NCBI GenBank assembly: GCA_947623455.1
Contig: OX392533.1
Span: forward strand, 34,284,229-34,348,228
From: Mimachlamys varia
Lineage: Eukaryota; Mollusca; Bivalvia; Pectinida; Pectinidae
Length of the DNA stretch: 64,000 nt
Direction of reading: 5' to 3'
A program made the position numbers and the translations under genes. Under the pieces are notes generated by a model. The model made no database searches and was not told the origin of the DNA. It worked only from the letters and a program-made list of their open reading frames with translations. Positions 10,322-20,205 of this stretch are shown here, one piece after another (within the stretch, counting starts at the first letter, position 1; every line of letters starts with the position of its first letter).

Positions 10322-12000
10322 GTCCCAGTTCCGTTTAAGGTTAAACGGAACTCGGGTCTGGTTCCCAGTTCCGTTTAAGATTAAACGGAACTCGGGTCTG
10401 GTTCCCAGTTCCGTTTAAGGTTAAACGGAACTGGAGTTTGGATGTGAGTTCCGTATAACAGAAATTCATTTAAGAATGCTTTTCAAAGTCTGATTGTTTG
10501 TCTGAAAGGGTCTGGATTCGATTCCTGTGTTTGTTTTAAGAATGAATGTATGATCATCGAACGTATCTGTTTTGTAAGATCAACTGTTAAACGTCCCAGT
10601 TCCGTTTAAGGTTAAATAGAACTCGGGTCTGGTTCCCAGTTCCGTTTAAGATTAAACGGAACTCGGGTCTGGTTCCTAGTTCCGTTTAAGGTTAAACGGA
10701 ACTGGAGTTTGGATGTGAGTTCCGTATAACAGAAATTCATTTAAGAATGCTTTTCAAAGTCTGATTGTTTGTCTGAAAGGGTCTGGATTCGATTCCTGTG
10801 TTTGTTTTAAGAATGAATGTATGATCATCGAACGTATCTGTTTTGTTAGATCAACTGTTAAACGTCCCAGTTCCGTTTAATGTTAAACGGAACTCGGGTC
10901 TGGTTCCCAGTTCCGTTTAAGGTTAAACGGAACTGGAGTTTGGATGTGAGTTCCGTATAACAGAAATTCATTTAAGAATGCTTTTCTAAGTCTTATTGTT
11001 TGTCTGAAAGGGTCTGGATTCGATTCCTGTGTTTGGTTTAAGAATGAAATATATGATCATCGAACGTATCTGTTTTGTAAGATCAACTGTTAAACGTCCC
11101 AGTTCCGTTAAAGGTTAAATAGAACTCGGGTCTGGTTCCCAGTTCCGTTTAAGATTAAACGGAACTCGGGTCTGGTTCCTAGTTCCGTTTAAGGTTAAAC
11201 GGAACTGGAGTTTGGATGTGAGTTCCGTATAACAGAAATTCATTTAAGAATGCTTTTCAAAGTCTGATTGTTTGTCTGAAAGGGTCTGGATTCGATTCCT
11301 GTGTTTGTTTTAAGAATGATTGTATGATCATCGAACGTATCTGTTTTGTTAGATCAACTGTTAAACGTCCCAGTTCCGTTTAAGGTTAAACGGAACTCGG
11401 GTCTGGTTCCCAGTTCCGTTTAAGATTAAACGGAACTCGGTTCTGGTTCCCAGTTCCGTTTAAGGTTAAACGGAACTGGAGTTTGGATGTGAGTTCCGTA
11501 TAACAGAAATTCATTTAAGAATGCTTTTCTAAGTCTGATTGTTTGTCTGAAAGGGTCTGGGTTCGATTCCTGTGTTTGGTTCAAGTATGAAATATATGAT
11601 CATCGAACGTATCTGTTTTGTTAGATCAACTGGGGAAACAAATCGTATACGTTTATGTTAAACGGCACTATCTAGTACCAAGATCCGGATATGTTAAACG
11701 GAACTCGGGTCTAGTTCCCAGTTCCGTTTAAGGTTAAACGGAACTCGGGTCTGGTTCCCAGTTCCGTTTAAGGTTATACGGAACTCGGGTCTGGTTCCCA
11801 GTTCCGTTTTTGTTAAGCGGAACTCGGGTCTGGTTCCCAGTTCCGTTTATGTTAAACGGAACTCGGGTCTGGTTCCCAGTTCCGTTTATGTTAAACGGAA
11901 CTCGGGTCTGGTTCCTAGTTCCGTTTATTAAACGGAACTAGGAACTAGGAACTAGGAACCAACTTCATGCTTCCACAATTACGAGACAAGAAATTCACAT

Positions 12001-12102
12001 TTCAACCTTTGGATCAACAATACTATGCATCTATATATTGTGTTTCATATATTTATAAATAGCACAGAAACACAAATGGCGAAGGAAGACACTTTTTGAC
12101 TC
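12001..12102. repeat. Module shared by unit start and unit end
   Basis: The stretch from AACCTTTGGATCAACA to GAAGACACTTTTTGACTC resembles 37,465-37,570 and 57,101-57,206 near the unit ends, and 37,848-37,950 at the start of unit 2. The shared landmarks are GGATCAACA, CACAGAAACACAAATG and GAAGGAAGACA. Such direct repeats at both ends of a unit could seed unequal crossing-over. Confidence 0.6.
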
Positions 12103-13929
12103 AAATATAATTCTTTTATAGTTAATATTTATCAAGTAAAGTCGTTTTATTTTTTCAGAAATATTCGAGCAAAAATTCTCTCTTCATGCTGTATATATTT
12201 TATTTATTTCATGGATGATTTATTAAGCATGGATTTATTTACTTTCCTCACTAATGTAGAAAACACTTATCTCGTTCAGATCAATGCATACATTACTATA
12301 CATATGTTAAGTAACGTAAAATTGAAAGGCTTTACATTTTCAATCTTCATAAATGTGCATATTTACCTTGCATCTAGAATCGTCGTGGCTGGTTCTACAC
12401 TGTCATCCGGGCATTTGCAGCGTTTTACTTCCTTTGTTTCTGGAGTGGAAATATCCGTAATAATTCAACAAGGTTTTTCATGTGAAAAGTATTACAGTGT
12501 AACCGATTATGTGCTGTTGTGCTGAACAACCGATCTTGTAGGTTAGGAGTTAGACAAACCACTTCAAACAAACATATTTTATGACAATGTGTCACATAAT
12601 AGACCTGCATGAAACTTTTGTTCCTATCCGTCCGTCCAGTGTCAAGGGAGTTAGACGATACAGATTAATACATATACTGAATCGCTACCGAATGCACAAC
12701 CTACATGTTCCGCATTCTACACCGATAATGATTGTTATCGCAAACCGTAGTTTGTATTTCTATTGATATCATGCACACTTCACTTTGTGTAAACTTAAGA
12801 GGTCCTTTAATATTTTATATTGGTGGAAGTAATTTGCTCCCTATGCAACCCCCCCCCCCCCCAAGACTCATGTCAGTATAGATACTTTATTATAGATTCC
12901 TGATTCCTATTTTTCCTTATCTACATGTTTAATAGGATATAATAGTAATGTAAACAATGACCCAGTTCTGTTTCTTTTCGCAATATTCTGTAAAGTAATG
13001 ATTTTGTGCGTTGTCACAACGTTTGGCATGAAAAAAAACCTATAAGTTGTACATGTACGTATAACGTATCAGACATCTGGAATGTTTTTTTTTCTGGAAA
13101 ACCCTTCTCTTTCTTCGTGGTAGTGCTACCACACTGAAGTATACAACCGAAGGCAAAATAAAACACACCCGGATAGAGTAGTAAATACTGGCAACGGGCG
13201 AACCAGTCATCCCACTCCCATAAACACTCCCTGTAACCGTGAACGGTTAAAAATGATATTCACCAATATAAATACGGATTTTTGCTAATGCTGAACGTCG
13301 GACAGGGAGTAGTGACCAGTCGTACACGTACCATCTAAAAATGCTGTGCGTCAAACAGGGAGTAGTTACTACCCTTTGTTCGAGACTGGCATGTCTTGAC
13401 CGGGGTACAGAGCCAAAAACATTTCTTACAAGGGCGAACGATCAACTCGAGGACAAAAAGGAGGCAATGTCATGGGAACATTAGGAACATGGCTGACGAA
13501 AGAAAACAGAAAACGGATAAGATTTCAAATTTAGGGTTCATCTTTCGAACCTGTAATGAGGGCAACAAGTACAATTAAGAAGGTTAAAATGAAGGTATTG
13601 ATTGATATGGAGTTCCTTCATTTGCACATCGTATACCAATATTAAGTAATCCCTTGTGTCAATATATAGGCCCCTAAATGTCAAAAGTCAAGTAGGTCAT
13701 CAATCGTTTCTGATCACATATATTACTATTCAATGCTCTACCAAATGTCCGGACGCTCATCACTATCTATCAATATGAAATTTTCATTCGCAAATCTTAA
13801 AACAATGTTAAGTCATCCCGAAGGTCAATATAAAGAGCACAAAAGATCAGAGGTCAAATTGATCATTAACAGTAAACAATATGATAAATAGAATATTGCA
13901 GAAGATATATCGGCTTGCCGAGTACTGAC
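12103..13929. other. Non-coding unit DNA, no gene recognised
   Basis: Contains a C-homopolymer (12,849-12,862 region) whose length differs between units 1 and 2 and which is shortened to about 6 in unit 3. Open frames at 12,211-12,525 and 13,396-13,578 recur in other units because the whole block is duplicated. They match no family I know, and the region includes frame-breaking indels between units. I see no reliable gene. Confidence 0.4.
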
Positions 13930-14082
13930 CAGCCAAACATGAACCCGAGGGTTGCGATATAAATGAGGCGATGCTGCATAACATAACCGTTTACAACCGT
14001 AACCGTATACATAGCGCCAACACCAGAGGCGAATGATATGTGCGTTAACATGATGACACAATTAATTTTCGTCATGGTTACG
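13930..14082 (-). pseudogene. Possible exon fragment of an MFS/monocarboxylate-transporter-like gene
   Basis: On the minus strand an acceptor-like TTTTATTCAG precedes a 153-bp open stretch that ends at a GTCAGT donor-like site. The peptide contains SGVGAMYTVTVVNGYVMQHR, hydrophobic on both sides. It is loosely like the G-x-G ... MYTPTVV ... Y-F-x-K-R-R segment of SLC16-type transporters, with apparent small deletions. Near-identical copies lie at about 39,781-39,933 and 58,808-58,960. No other exons of such a gene were found, so it would be an orphan fragment. It could also be chance. Confidence 0.25.
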
Positions 14083-14206
14083 CTGAATAAAATGATGACG
14101 TTCCCATATTGTGTGTCGTGTCATAATATGTGCATCTTTCATACCCTAGGGATACGAGGATGACAGGAATCAAGAACGGGTAAATATGTGAATAAATACC
14201 TTGAAA

Positions 14207-15507
14207 ATAAAAAAGAGAATACCGAAGCGTTAACATAATCATAATCCAAACTCAAAATCGATTAAACCAGCGGCAAAATGTGAACAAAGGAAAGATTCAC
14301 ATGGAGACCCTTGCAAAAGTATAAGAGAACTAGAACTGTAAGCCGATGGCTGACTAATACCCCCCCGCTACCTCTTATTAGAGGTGTCTGACATGTTTTT
14401 GAAAAAAACATGATGTAGTACAAGTTGTATATAACATGCATTATATAATGTCAACAGTCAGCAGAATTTTAAAAGCCGAATGGACAAATTTTAACCTGTG
14501 TATAGTAATCCTCAACATTACTTACTGCGAAGTTTCATTGAAAATGACCCAGTAGTTTAGAAGAAGTTGTCCAGACATCATGTTATTACGGAAACCTGTG
14601 TATAGTCACCTCATTACCATGGCAACCAAAATTTTGACAAACGAAACCCTGTATGCAAATCTATACATGGTCCCCAACAATACTGCCAAGTTTCACTGAA
14701 ATTGATCCAGTAGTTTAGGAGGAGTTGTCCGGACAACACATTATAATGGAAACCTGTGTATAGTGACCTGGTTACCATGGCAACCAAAATTTTGACAAAC
14801 AAAACTCTGCATGCACATCTACACATGGTCCCCAACAATACTGCCAAGTTTCATTAAACTCGATCCAGTGGTTTATAGGAAGTTGTCCGGACAACACGTT
14901 ATTACGGAAACCTGTGTATAGTGACCTGGTTACCATGGCAACCAAAATTTTGACAAACGAGACTCTGCATGCACATCTACACATGGTCCCCAACAATACT
15001 GCCAAGTTTTATTGAAATCGATCCTGTAGTTTAAGAGGAGTTGTCCGGACAACATTTTATTATGGAAACCTGTGTATAGTGACCTGGTTACCATGGCAAC
15101 CAAAATTTTGACAAACAAAACCCTGCATACACATCTACACATGGTCCCCAACAATACTGCCAAGTTTTATTGAAATCGATCCAGTAGTTTAGGAGGAGTT
15201 GTCCGGACAACATTTTTCTACGGACAGACCGACAGACGGACAGACAGACGGACAGATAAGCTGATTCCAGTATACCCCCCCTAACTTCGTTGCGGGGGGG
15301 GGGTATAATAATATAATATTCCGGAAGAGTAAGCGTCTTCTGCTTCATCGATGACACCCGCCATGTAAATCTTTGTCACATCCAAGTAAACATCAAGTTT
15401 TCAAAATGAGAACCGAGAATCATTGTCAATCACAACAAGTAAACACGCCAATGAGCATACTCAAAAACGTCCATCTTCATATCACTTAAAGATACAGAAT
15501 ATTTGAA
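14207..15507 (-). mobile_element. Penelope-like 3' end, reverse orientation, split by a later insertion (unit 1)
   Basis: The reverse complement matches the 3' end of the RT element at 17.3-18.85 kb. It includes the end of its coding region (AAGATGGACGTTTTT), the block TCATCGATGACACCCGCC, and the distal block CATAATCCAAACTCAAAATC. The two halves are separated by the 979-bp element 14,330-15,308; in units 2 and 3 they are joined. It is 5'-truncated and non-coding. Confidence 0.8.
14330..15308 (-). mobile_element. Non-autonomous Helitron/pearl-like element with 158-bp core repeats
   Basis: Comparison with the empty sites in units 2 and 3 fixes the ends exactly: AGAGAA before 14,330 and TAATATAAT after 15,308, an insertion between A and T with no target duplication. 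Read on the minus strand it ends in CTAG, a CTRR-type end, preceded by a small AGCC-ATC-GGCT hairpin about 12 nt away. At the other end, TATACCCCCCC pairs with GGGGGGGTATA around a short loop. Inside are about four and a half units of 158 bp (roughly 14,520-15,225) with GTTACCATGGCAACC and GTTGTCCGGACAAC, and a GACAGACGGACAGA-type microsatellite (15,222-15,260). Bivalve pearl elements and non-autonomous Helitrons share this layout. It encodes no protein. Confidence 0.8.
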
Positions 15508-17296
15508 TGTGATCATTGGTATTTGTTTAAAAGCCAATCGCAATTTTAACGGAAGTGATCGTTGTCAGTCAAGCTGAAGTGTCCAGTAGCAAGTCTAACA
15601 GAAGGGTCCACAAGCTAGTGGTCATTCTGAATTGTCGAGTGGTCAGTCAAAGCCAGTGATCAGTCTAATTGAAGTGTTCACTGTTCTAGGGATGACAGAA
15701 TTCTTCCGTATGAGGATGACAGGAATCTAGAATCTACATCTGGACACGTTAACCAAACGGAGAATAATTTATCATAATAAAATAGTTAACATGTAATCTT
15801 CACACACAAACATTTATTTAGTATTATTCAAACTATGTAACTTGCAATATCCCGAGCATGTCGTTCTGGCCATTTTCGGGGCTTTCGGACTAAAGTGACG
15901 TCACAGGTAATAAATAGAAGGACCACCAAAATAGTAAAACGAATTCGTTTTAAAAATAAGTATAATTCGACCTACCGTTTTTTATATAATCCATCCGCTA
16001 TTGTATTGCCTACTCCAGTGCAGATACGTCATGGAAATAAAATTGTTTCCTTATTATCCCGTTAAACGGACGGAAGTATAATACTGGTTCTCTGTATCAC
16101 GCTAAATTTACCCAGTTCATGTCGATTTCTTATCGCATGTTAATGCATTCAATAACGTGTCTGGCGGAACATTAAGTATAGCGTGTATTTCCTAACGGAA
16201 ACGACCTTATTAGTATACATCGTTTTTGTTGAGTTCACACAATTTGTAGCAAGGACACATTAAAACTAGACATGATCACGATAAAAACACAGGATTGCCA
16301 TTGGGAAACATTATCAAGATATGTTCTCCAATAAACAGGTGCTATTATACGTTTTTCTTAGCTTTCGTTTCTTCTCTACATATCACATGGTCCAATAGTC
16401 TAATGTAGACAGTAAATGGGCGGAGTAGTTCAATACGATTTCGTGTAACTTATTAATAATAAATTGATATATTTATAAACATTTTGTGTTTTGGTACGAG
16501 ATGTAGAGCCTGTGGTTAAGGAAAAGGTAGTGTCGTCTGTGCTGACCATCTGGTCAGAAATTACAAATAAGGATAACCCCCTCTGCACAGAGATATAGTT
16601 TAAGTGAACTGTTGGTAGATCATGAACCTTATAAAGGGTAGTAGGACATGCAACAGTCATAATATGACTATTCACAATTCATTAAAGGTCATTAGATGGA
16701 CACACTCTGTTAACTGCAAAAGTCATGCGCCATTAGCCCAATCAACGTTAATGCTAAAACATCACGAAAACAGTATTTGACTATATTTATTCGCGGCATC
16801 CAACTTCAAAAGGATAGGGTAAATAAAAATGTAATACATACTTTAAAACTCAAAACATGGAATTTTTGCTTTGGAAACATGTATATTCTAAAAAGGAAAA
16901 AAAAACATGGAATTTCTGCTTTTGAAAACATGTAGATTCTAAACAGAAAAAAAACCCAGAAATACATACATTACTGAAAGACTTTTTATCTCCCGCCATG
17001 TTACACATGTCCGTCCCGTCCCGTCGCGTCGCATCCCGTCCCATGGTAATGTAACCAGTTGTAGAATGATTAATTTAATATAATGAGTTTGATTTACTGC
17101 TAGCTTCAAGTCTCCTAACATCAAGAAAAATACATGTTTCGGTTGCTAAAGTTAACAGATTTCAGTGTTTAAATTGTCTTGCCCATGTTTAATGTATAAG
17201 CACTCATTGCATATTAAGGACATTTTGGGATAATCATATGACTTTGCAAAGATATTACTTTTGTGACGATATTTTTTATTTTGAGAGATTTATACC
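15508..17296. other. Non-coding unit DNA, no gene recognised
   Basis: Conserved in units 2 and 3 but without a recognisable gene. The 81-codon minus frame at 16,430-16,675 recurs in all three units and differs by only a few residues, but it has no family match. Near 16,855-16,950 an approximately 60-bp segment (ACATGGAATTT..GCTTT) is repeated twice. A short CCGTC repeat lies near 17,008-17,040. Units 2 and 3 hold about 80 extra bases after their equivalents of 17,058. Confidence 0.4.
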
Positions 17297-18850
17297 TGCC
17301 TAGTTTGCAAACACTATTACATTCATTGTTTGCAAAAAGAACTGGGCCTACTTGATAAGCAAGGTAACCCTACTTACGCATTAACCGGTTTTTCGAAAGA
17401 TGAAATACTTTCCAATCATACATCAGTATTGCAATCATTCAAAATACCCGTTGATGATAAAGACGCGGACTTGCCTCGGTTATATTGGATACCTAAACTA
17501 CACAAGGGTCCTTATAAGCAACGTTTTATCGCTGGCTCGTCTCATTGCTCAACCAAGCCATTATCAAAACTTCTTACTACCGTTAAATCAGGGCTTCAGT
17601 CTTATTGTGACACTGTATACTCCAGAGGTGGCATTAATGGGATGTGGATTTTGAAAAACTTCTGATCAGTCTTGAGCACCCCCTTCTCAAAAATGTTTCG
17701 TCCATCAAAACATTTGATTTTTCCACCCTGTACACTACCATACCACATGTCAAACTGAAAGAACGTCTTCGGTCTCTCATTATGAGAGCTTTCTTTTCCA
17801 AGAAAGGTGAAAGACGATGCAAATACATGGTTGTGAGCTATCTTGGAGCATACTTTGTGAAAAACACAACAAAAGCTAGATTAAAATATACTGAGGAAGA
17901 TATAGTACGAATGATTGAATTCCTGGTTGACAATATCTTTGTTGAGTTCGGAGGAAAGATTTTCCAACAAACTGTTGGCATTCCAATGGGCACTAACTGT
18001 GAACCACTTTTGGCTGACTTGTTTTTGTTTTCATACGAGGCTGAATTTGTCGAGGGGCTTATCAGGACGGGTAACAAACACCTTGCCAAATCTTCACTTT
18101 CAGGTATATCGACGATGTGTTGTCTATAAACAACAAGAAGTTTGCTGACCTAGTCGATGGTATATACCCTACTAAACTTGAGATTAAAGACACAACAGAC
18201 TCTCCTGCATCAGCTTCTTACCTTGATCTTTACTTAAACTATGACCAACACGGGCAACTTACTGCTAAGCTGTATGATAAACGTGACGATTTCGATTTTC
18301 CGATCGTGAACTTTCCTTTTCTGGATAGTAACATCCCTGCTTCTCCATCCTATGGTGTTTACATGTCGCAGTTGATTCGTTATTCTAGGGATTGCTCTGA
18401 ATATCGCAATTTTCGTGATAGATCTCGACTGCTGACGAACAAACTTACGGCACAGGGATTCGAGACATGCAGGTTGATGAAGACTATGGGCAAGTTTTAT
18501 GGTCGCCATCTTGATATCATCGAGAAATATTCTGTATCTTTGTGTGATATGAAGATGGACGTTTTTTGAGTTTGCTTGTTAGTGTGTTTACTTGTTGTGA
18601 TGACAATGATGACTCGGTTCTCATTTTGAGGATCAATGCTTACTTGGATGTGACCAAGATTTACATGGCGGGTGTCGTCGATGAAGCAGAAGACGCTTAC
18701 TCTTCCGGAACACCTGGTCTTATTCTCTTGTGCTTTTACGAGAGTCTCCATGTAAATCTTTCCTTTGTTCCTATTTTCCCCCTAGTTTAATCGATTTTTA
18801 GTTTGGATTATGGTTTTGTCGACGCTTTGGTATTCTCTGATTTTTTTTTC
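17297..18850 (+). mobile_element. Penelope-like reverse transcriptase element, 5'-truncated, two frameshifts, unit 1 only
   Basis: Three frames together encode one RT. Part 1 (17,330-17,665) has LPRLYWIPKLHKGPYKQRF and MWILKN. Part 2 (17,644-18,129) has TFDFSTLYTTIPH and QTVGIPMGTN. Part 3 (about 18,090-18,569) has the catalytic box FRYIDDVLSINN, then YLDLYLN, NFPFLDSNIPASPSYGVY and KFYGRH. Frameshifts fall near 17,660 and 18,090. FDFSTLYTTIP and GIPMGTN suggest the Penelope-like branch, but that placement is tentative. No GIY-YIG domain follows; the coding part ends in DMKMDVF and a 3' UTR of about 270 bp runs to a T-tract. Units 2 and 3 lack the whole segment. Confidence 0.8.
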
Positions 18851-19065
18851 TTACAATCAAAACACGTTTTTCTTTATTTTAAAGTCAATTATTAAAGTGC
18901 ATCTCCTTGCTCACCGCCAAATATTTTCGCTAATTTCCCAATATTAATGATATTTTTCACCACAATTACAGTGAAATAATTACTTTCATTTACGGGGATT
19001 TATTTGTTAATTGTAATTCTCCTTACCATAACAAATACCTGTTAAAGTTGACCTATGACATTATT

Positions 19066-19340
19066 AAGTCACCTGAGACGAAGTCTTAAGTGACCTATTC
19101 TAACCGCCTTTTGTCCGTCGTCGTACGTCGTCCGTACGTGAACAATTTACAAACTCCAAAAATAACCGAACCAATTTTGATGAAAAGTGGCAGGAACCTT
19201 CCCAGGCCAAAGATACGCCACAATACAGAACTAGATTGTGAAGTATATGGTTCTACCCACATGTACCTAGGGGCAAAAGGAATAAAATTTCAAAAAATAA
19301 TCTTCTCAAAACCCAGACATGCTGGAATAATAAAATCTTC
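19066..19340. repeat. Dispersed repeat with CGTCGTCCGT landmark
   Basis: It starts AAGTCACCTGAGACGAAGTC and passes through CCGTCGTCGTACGTCGTCCG and GAACCAATTTTGATGAAAAG. Counterparts lie at about 42,475-42,740 and 61,550-61,795. The style (CGTCCGTCGTCC followed by AACAATTTAC) is that of dispersed elements common in bivalve DNA, by recollection. The 84-codon frame through it is not a gene. Confidence 0.5.
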
Positions 19341-19689
19341 ATAGATGGAAAGTCTTAAAGCACCAGATGTAGAAAGTGTTCACTTGAAATTCTGTAAAAA
19401 TATACTTAAGATTCATAAATCAACTTGCAATGACTTAGTTTATTGTGAATTGGGTAGATTTCCATTAATTACTATTATATATTAAGAGTGTTTTAGTATT
19501 GGCTGAAGTTGAAACAATCGGATAATTGAAAACCTGTTATGAAATGTTGCGTGAGAACGACGTGTGGATATGTAGCATTAAGAATGAATTAGCGGTATAG
19601 ACAGTATTTTTGATACCAACTTAACATTAGACTATGCTTATAAAATTATAGCACAAAAATTGACCAATATTACAAAAAAAAAAGAAAAC

Positions 19690-19935
19690 AGTGATATCCG
19701 GTTCATCTAAAGGTAGATTGTATCACTATCTGATTGATAACCTCTGTCTTCAGTTTTATCTACGCAAATCTATAGAAACTAAATATAAATGTATGTTAAC
19801 TAAGCTTAGAACATCCTCACACAAGTTAAATATAGAAATAGGCAGACATACTAATATTGTTCGAAGAAATAAAACGTGTAATAATTGTAATTTGGGAGAC
19901 ATCGAGGATGAGTCACACACACACACACACACATT
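19690..19935 (+). pseudogene. LINE RT C-terminal zinc-knuckle fragment with CA microsatellite (unit 1)
   Basis: The frame carries TKLRTSSHKLNIEIGRHTN followed by CNNCNLGDIEDE. This is the conserved C-terminal pattern of LINE-type non-LTR proteins (R-T-x-H-x-L-x-I-E-x-G-R, then C-x2-C). In intact relatives E-D-E is followed by a His/aromatic/Cys stretch. Here it runs straight into a CA repeat (19,914-19,933), which translates as HTHT. Upstream it is truncated at about 19,690. Confidence 0.75.
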
Positions 19936-20049
19936 ACGTCATCTTTAATAATAGGGGGTGACAGACTCTGCTGGTGGATATTTTAGTCCCCAATGTTTGC
20001 TGGAGCCTCCATAGCCATAGTTAATAATACATAATATACATTATTTTCG

Positions 20050-20205
20050 TAATACACGATTTGAAATTATACAGAACTAGCTTAATTTTACTTCTAAATG
20101 CATCAATTAAAGGGGTTTAACGGACCTGACCCTTCTGTTTCTACGTTAGTTTAGAAATTTGAAATTCCCACCTTTTGGCCCCAAGCATCAATGAAGAGTC
20201 CTAGG
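20050..20205. repeat. Dispersed repeat, inverted relative to 35,425-35,575
   Basis: Landmarks ATTATACAGAACTAG, TTTCTACGTTAGTTTAGAAA and TTTTGGCCCCAAGCATC reappear as reverse complements at 35.4 kb. Copies in other units are at about 43,520-43,670 and 62,562-62,715. The sequence after it (20.7-20.86 kb) ends in AATAAAGAACTTGCTTGAAC, which looks like a LINE 3' tail. Confidence 0.6.

Larger units (their letters stand above)
7780..11950. repeat. Hairpin-rich tandem satellite array, 231/271-bp monomers
   Basis: About 4.2 kb of tandem repeat. The junction GTCCCAG recurs at 8231, 8503, 8774, 9045, 9317, 9548, 9819, 10091, 10322, 10593, 10864, 11096 and 11367, giving spacings of 271-272 or 231-232 bp. 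Short monomers lack exactly one 40-bp subunit. Each subunit carries AGTTCCGTTTA and TAAACGGAACT, perfect 11-bp inverted arms with a 4-nt loop. The rest of each monomer is a spacer of about 150 bp containing TTCGATTCCTGTG. Edge copies (7.8-8.2 kb and 11.64-11.95 kb) are more diverged, and both edges carry a CGTATACGTTTA block. No open frame spans the array. Confidence 0.95.

Noticed and set aside
7930..11560. tRNA genes suggested by GATTCGATTCC motifs
   Set aside because: No acceptor, D or anticodon arms can be folded around the motif, and the would-be T-stem does not pair.
7780..11950. Possible CRISPR array
   Set aside because: The repeats are regular and hairpin-forming, but the spacers are themselves repeated and not unique, there are no cas genes, and the whole window is eukaryotic.
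12211..12525. 104-codon plus frame, repeated at 38,057-38,371
   Set aside because: Conserved only because the unit is duplicated; no family match, AT-driven composition, and the region is missing from unit 3.
14614..15357. Four regularly spaced minus-strand frames of 77-89 codons
   Set aside because: They are the same chance frame read in successive 158-bp core repeats of a non-coding Helitron/pearl-like element.
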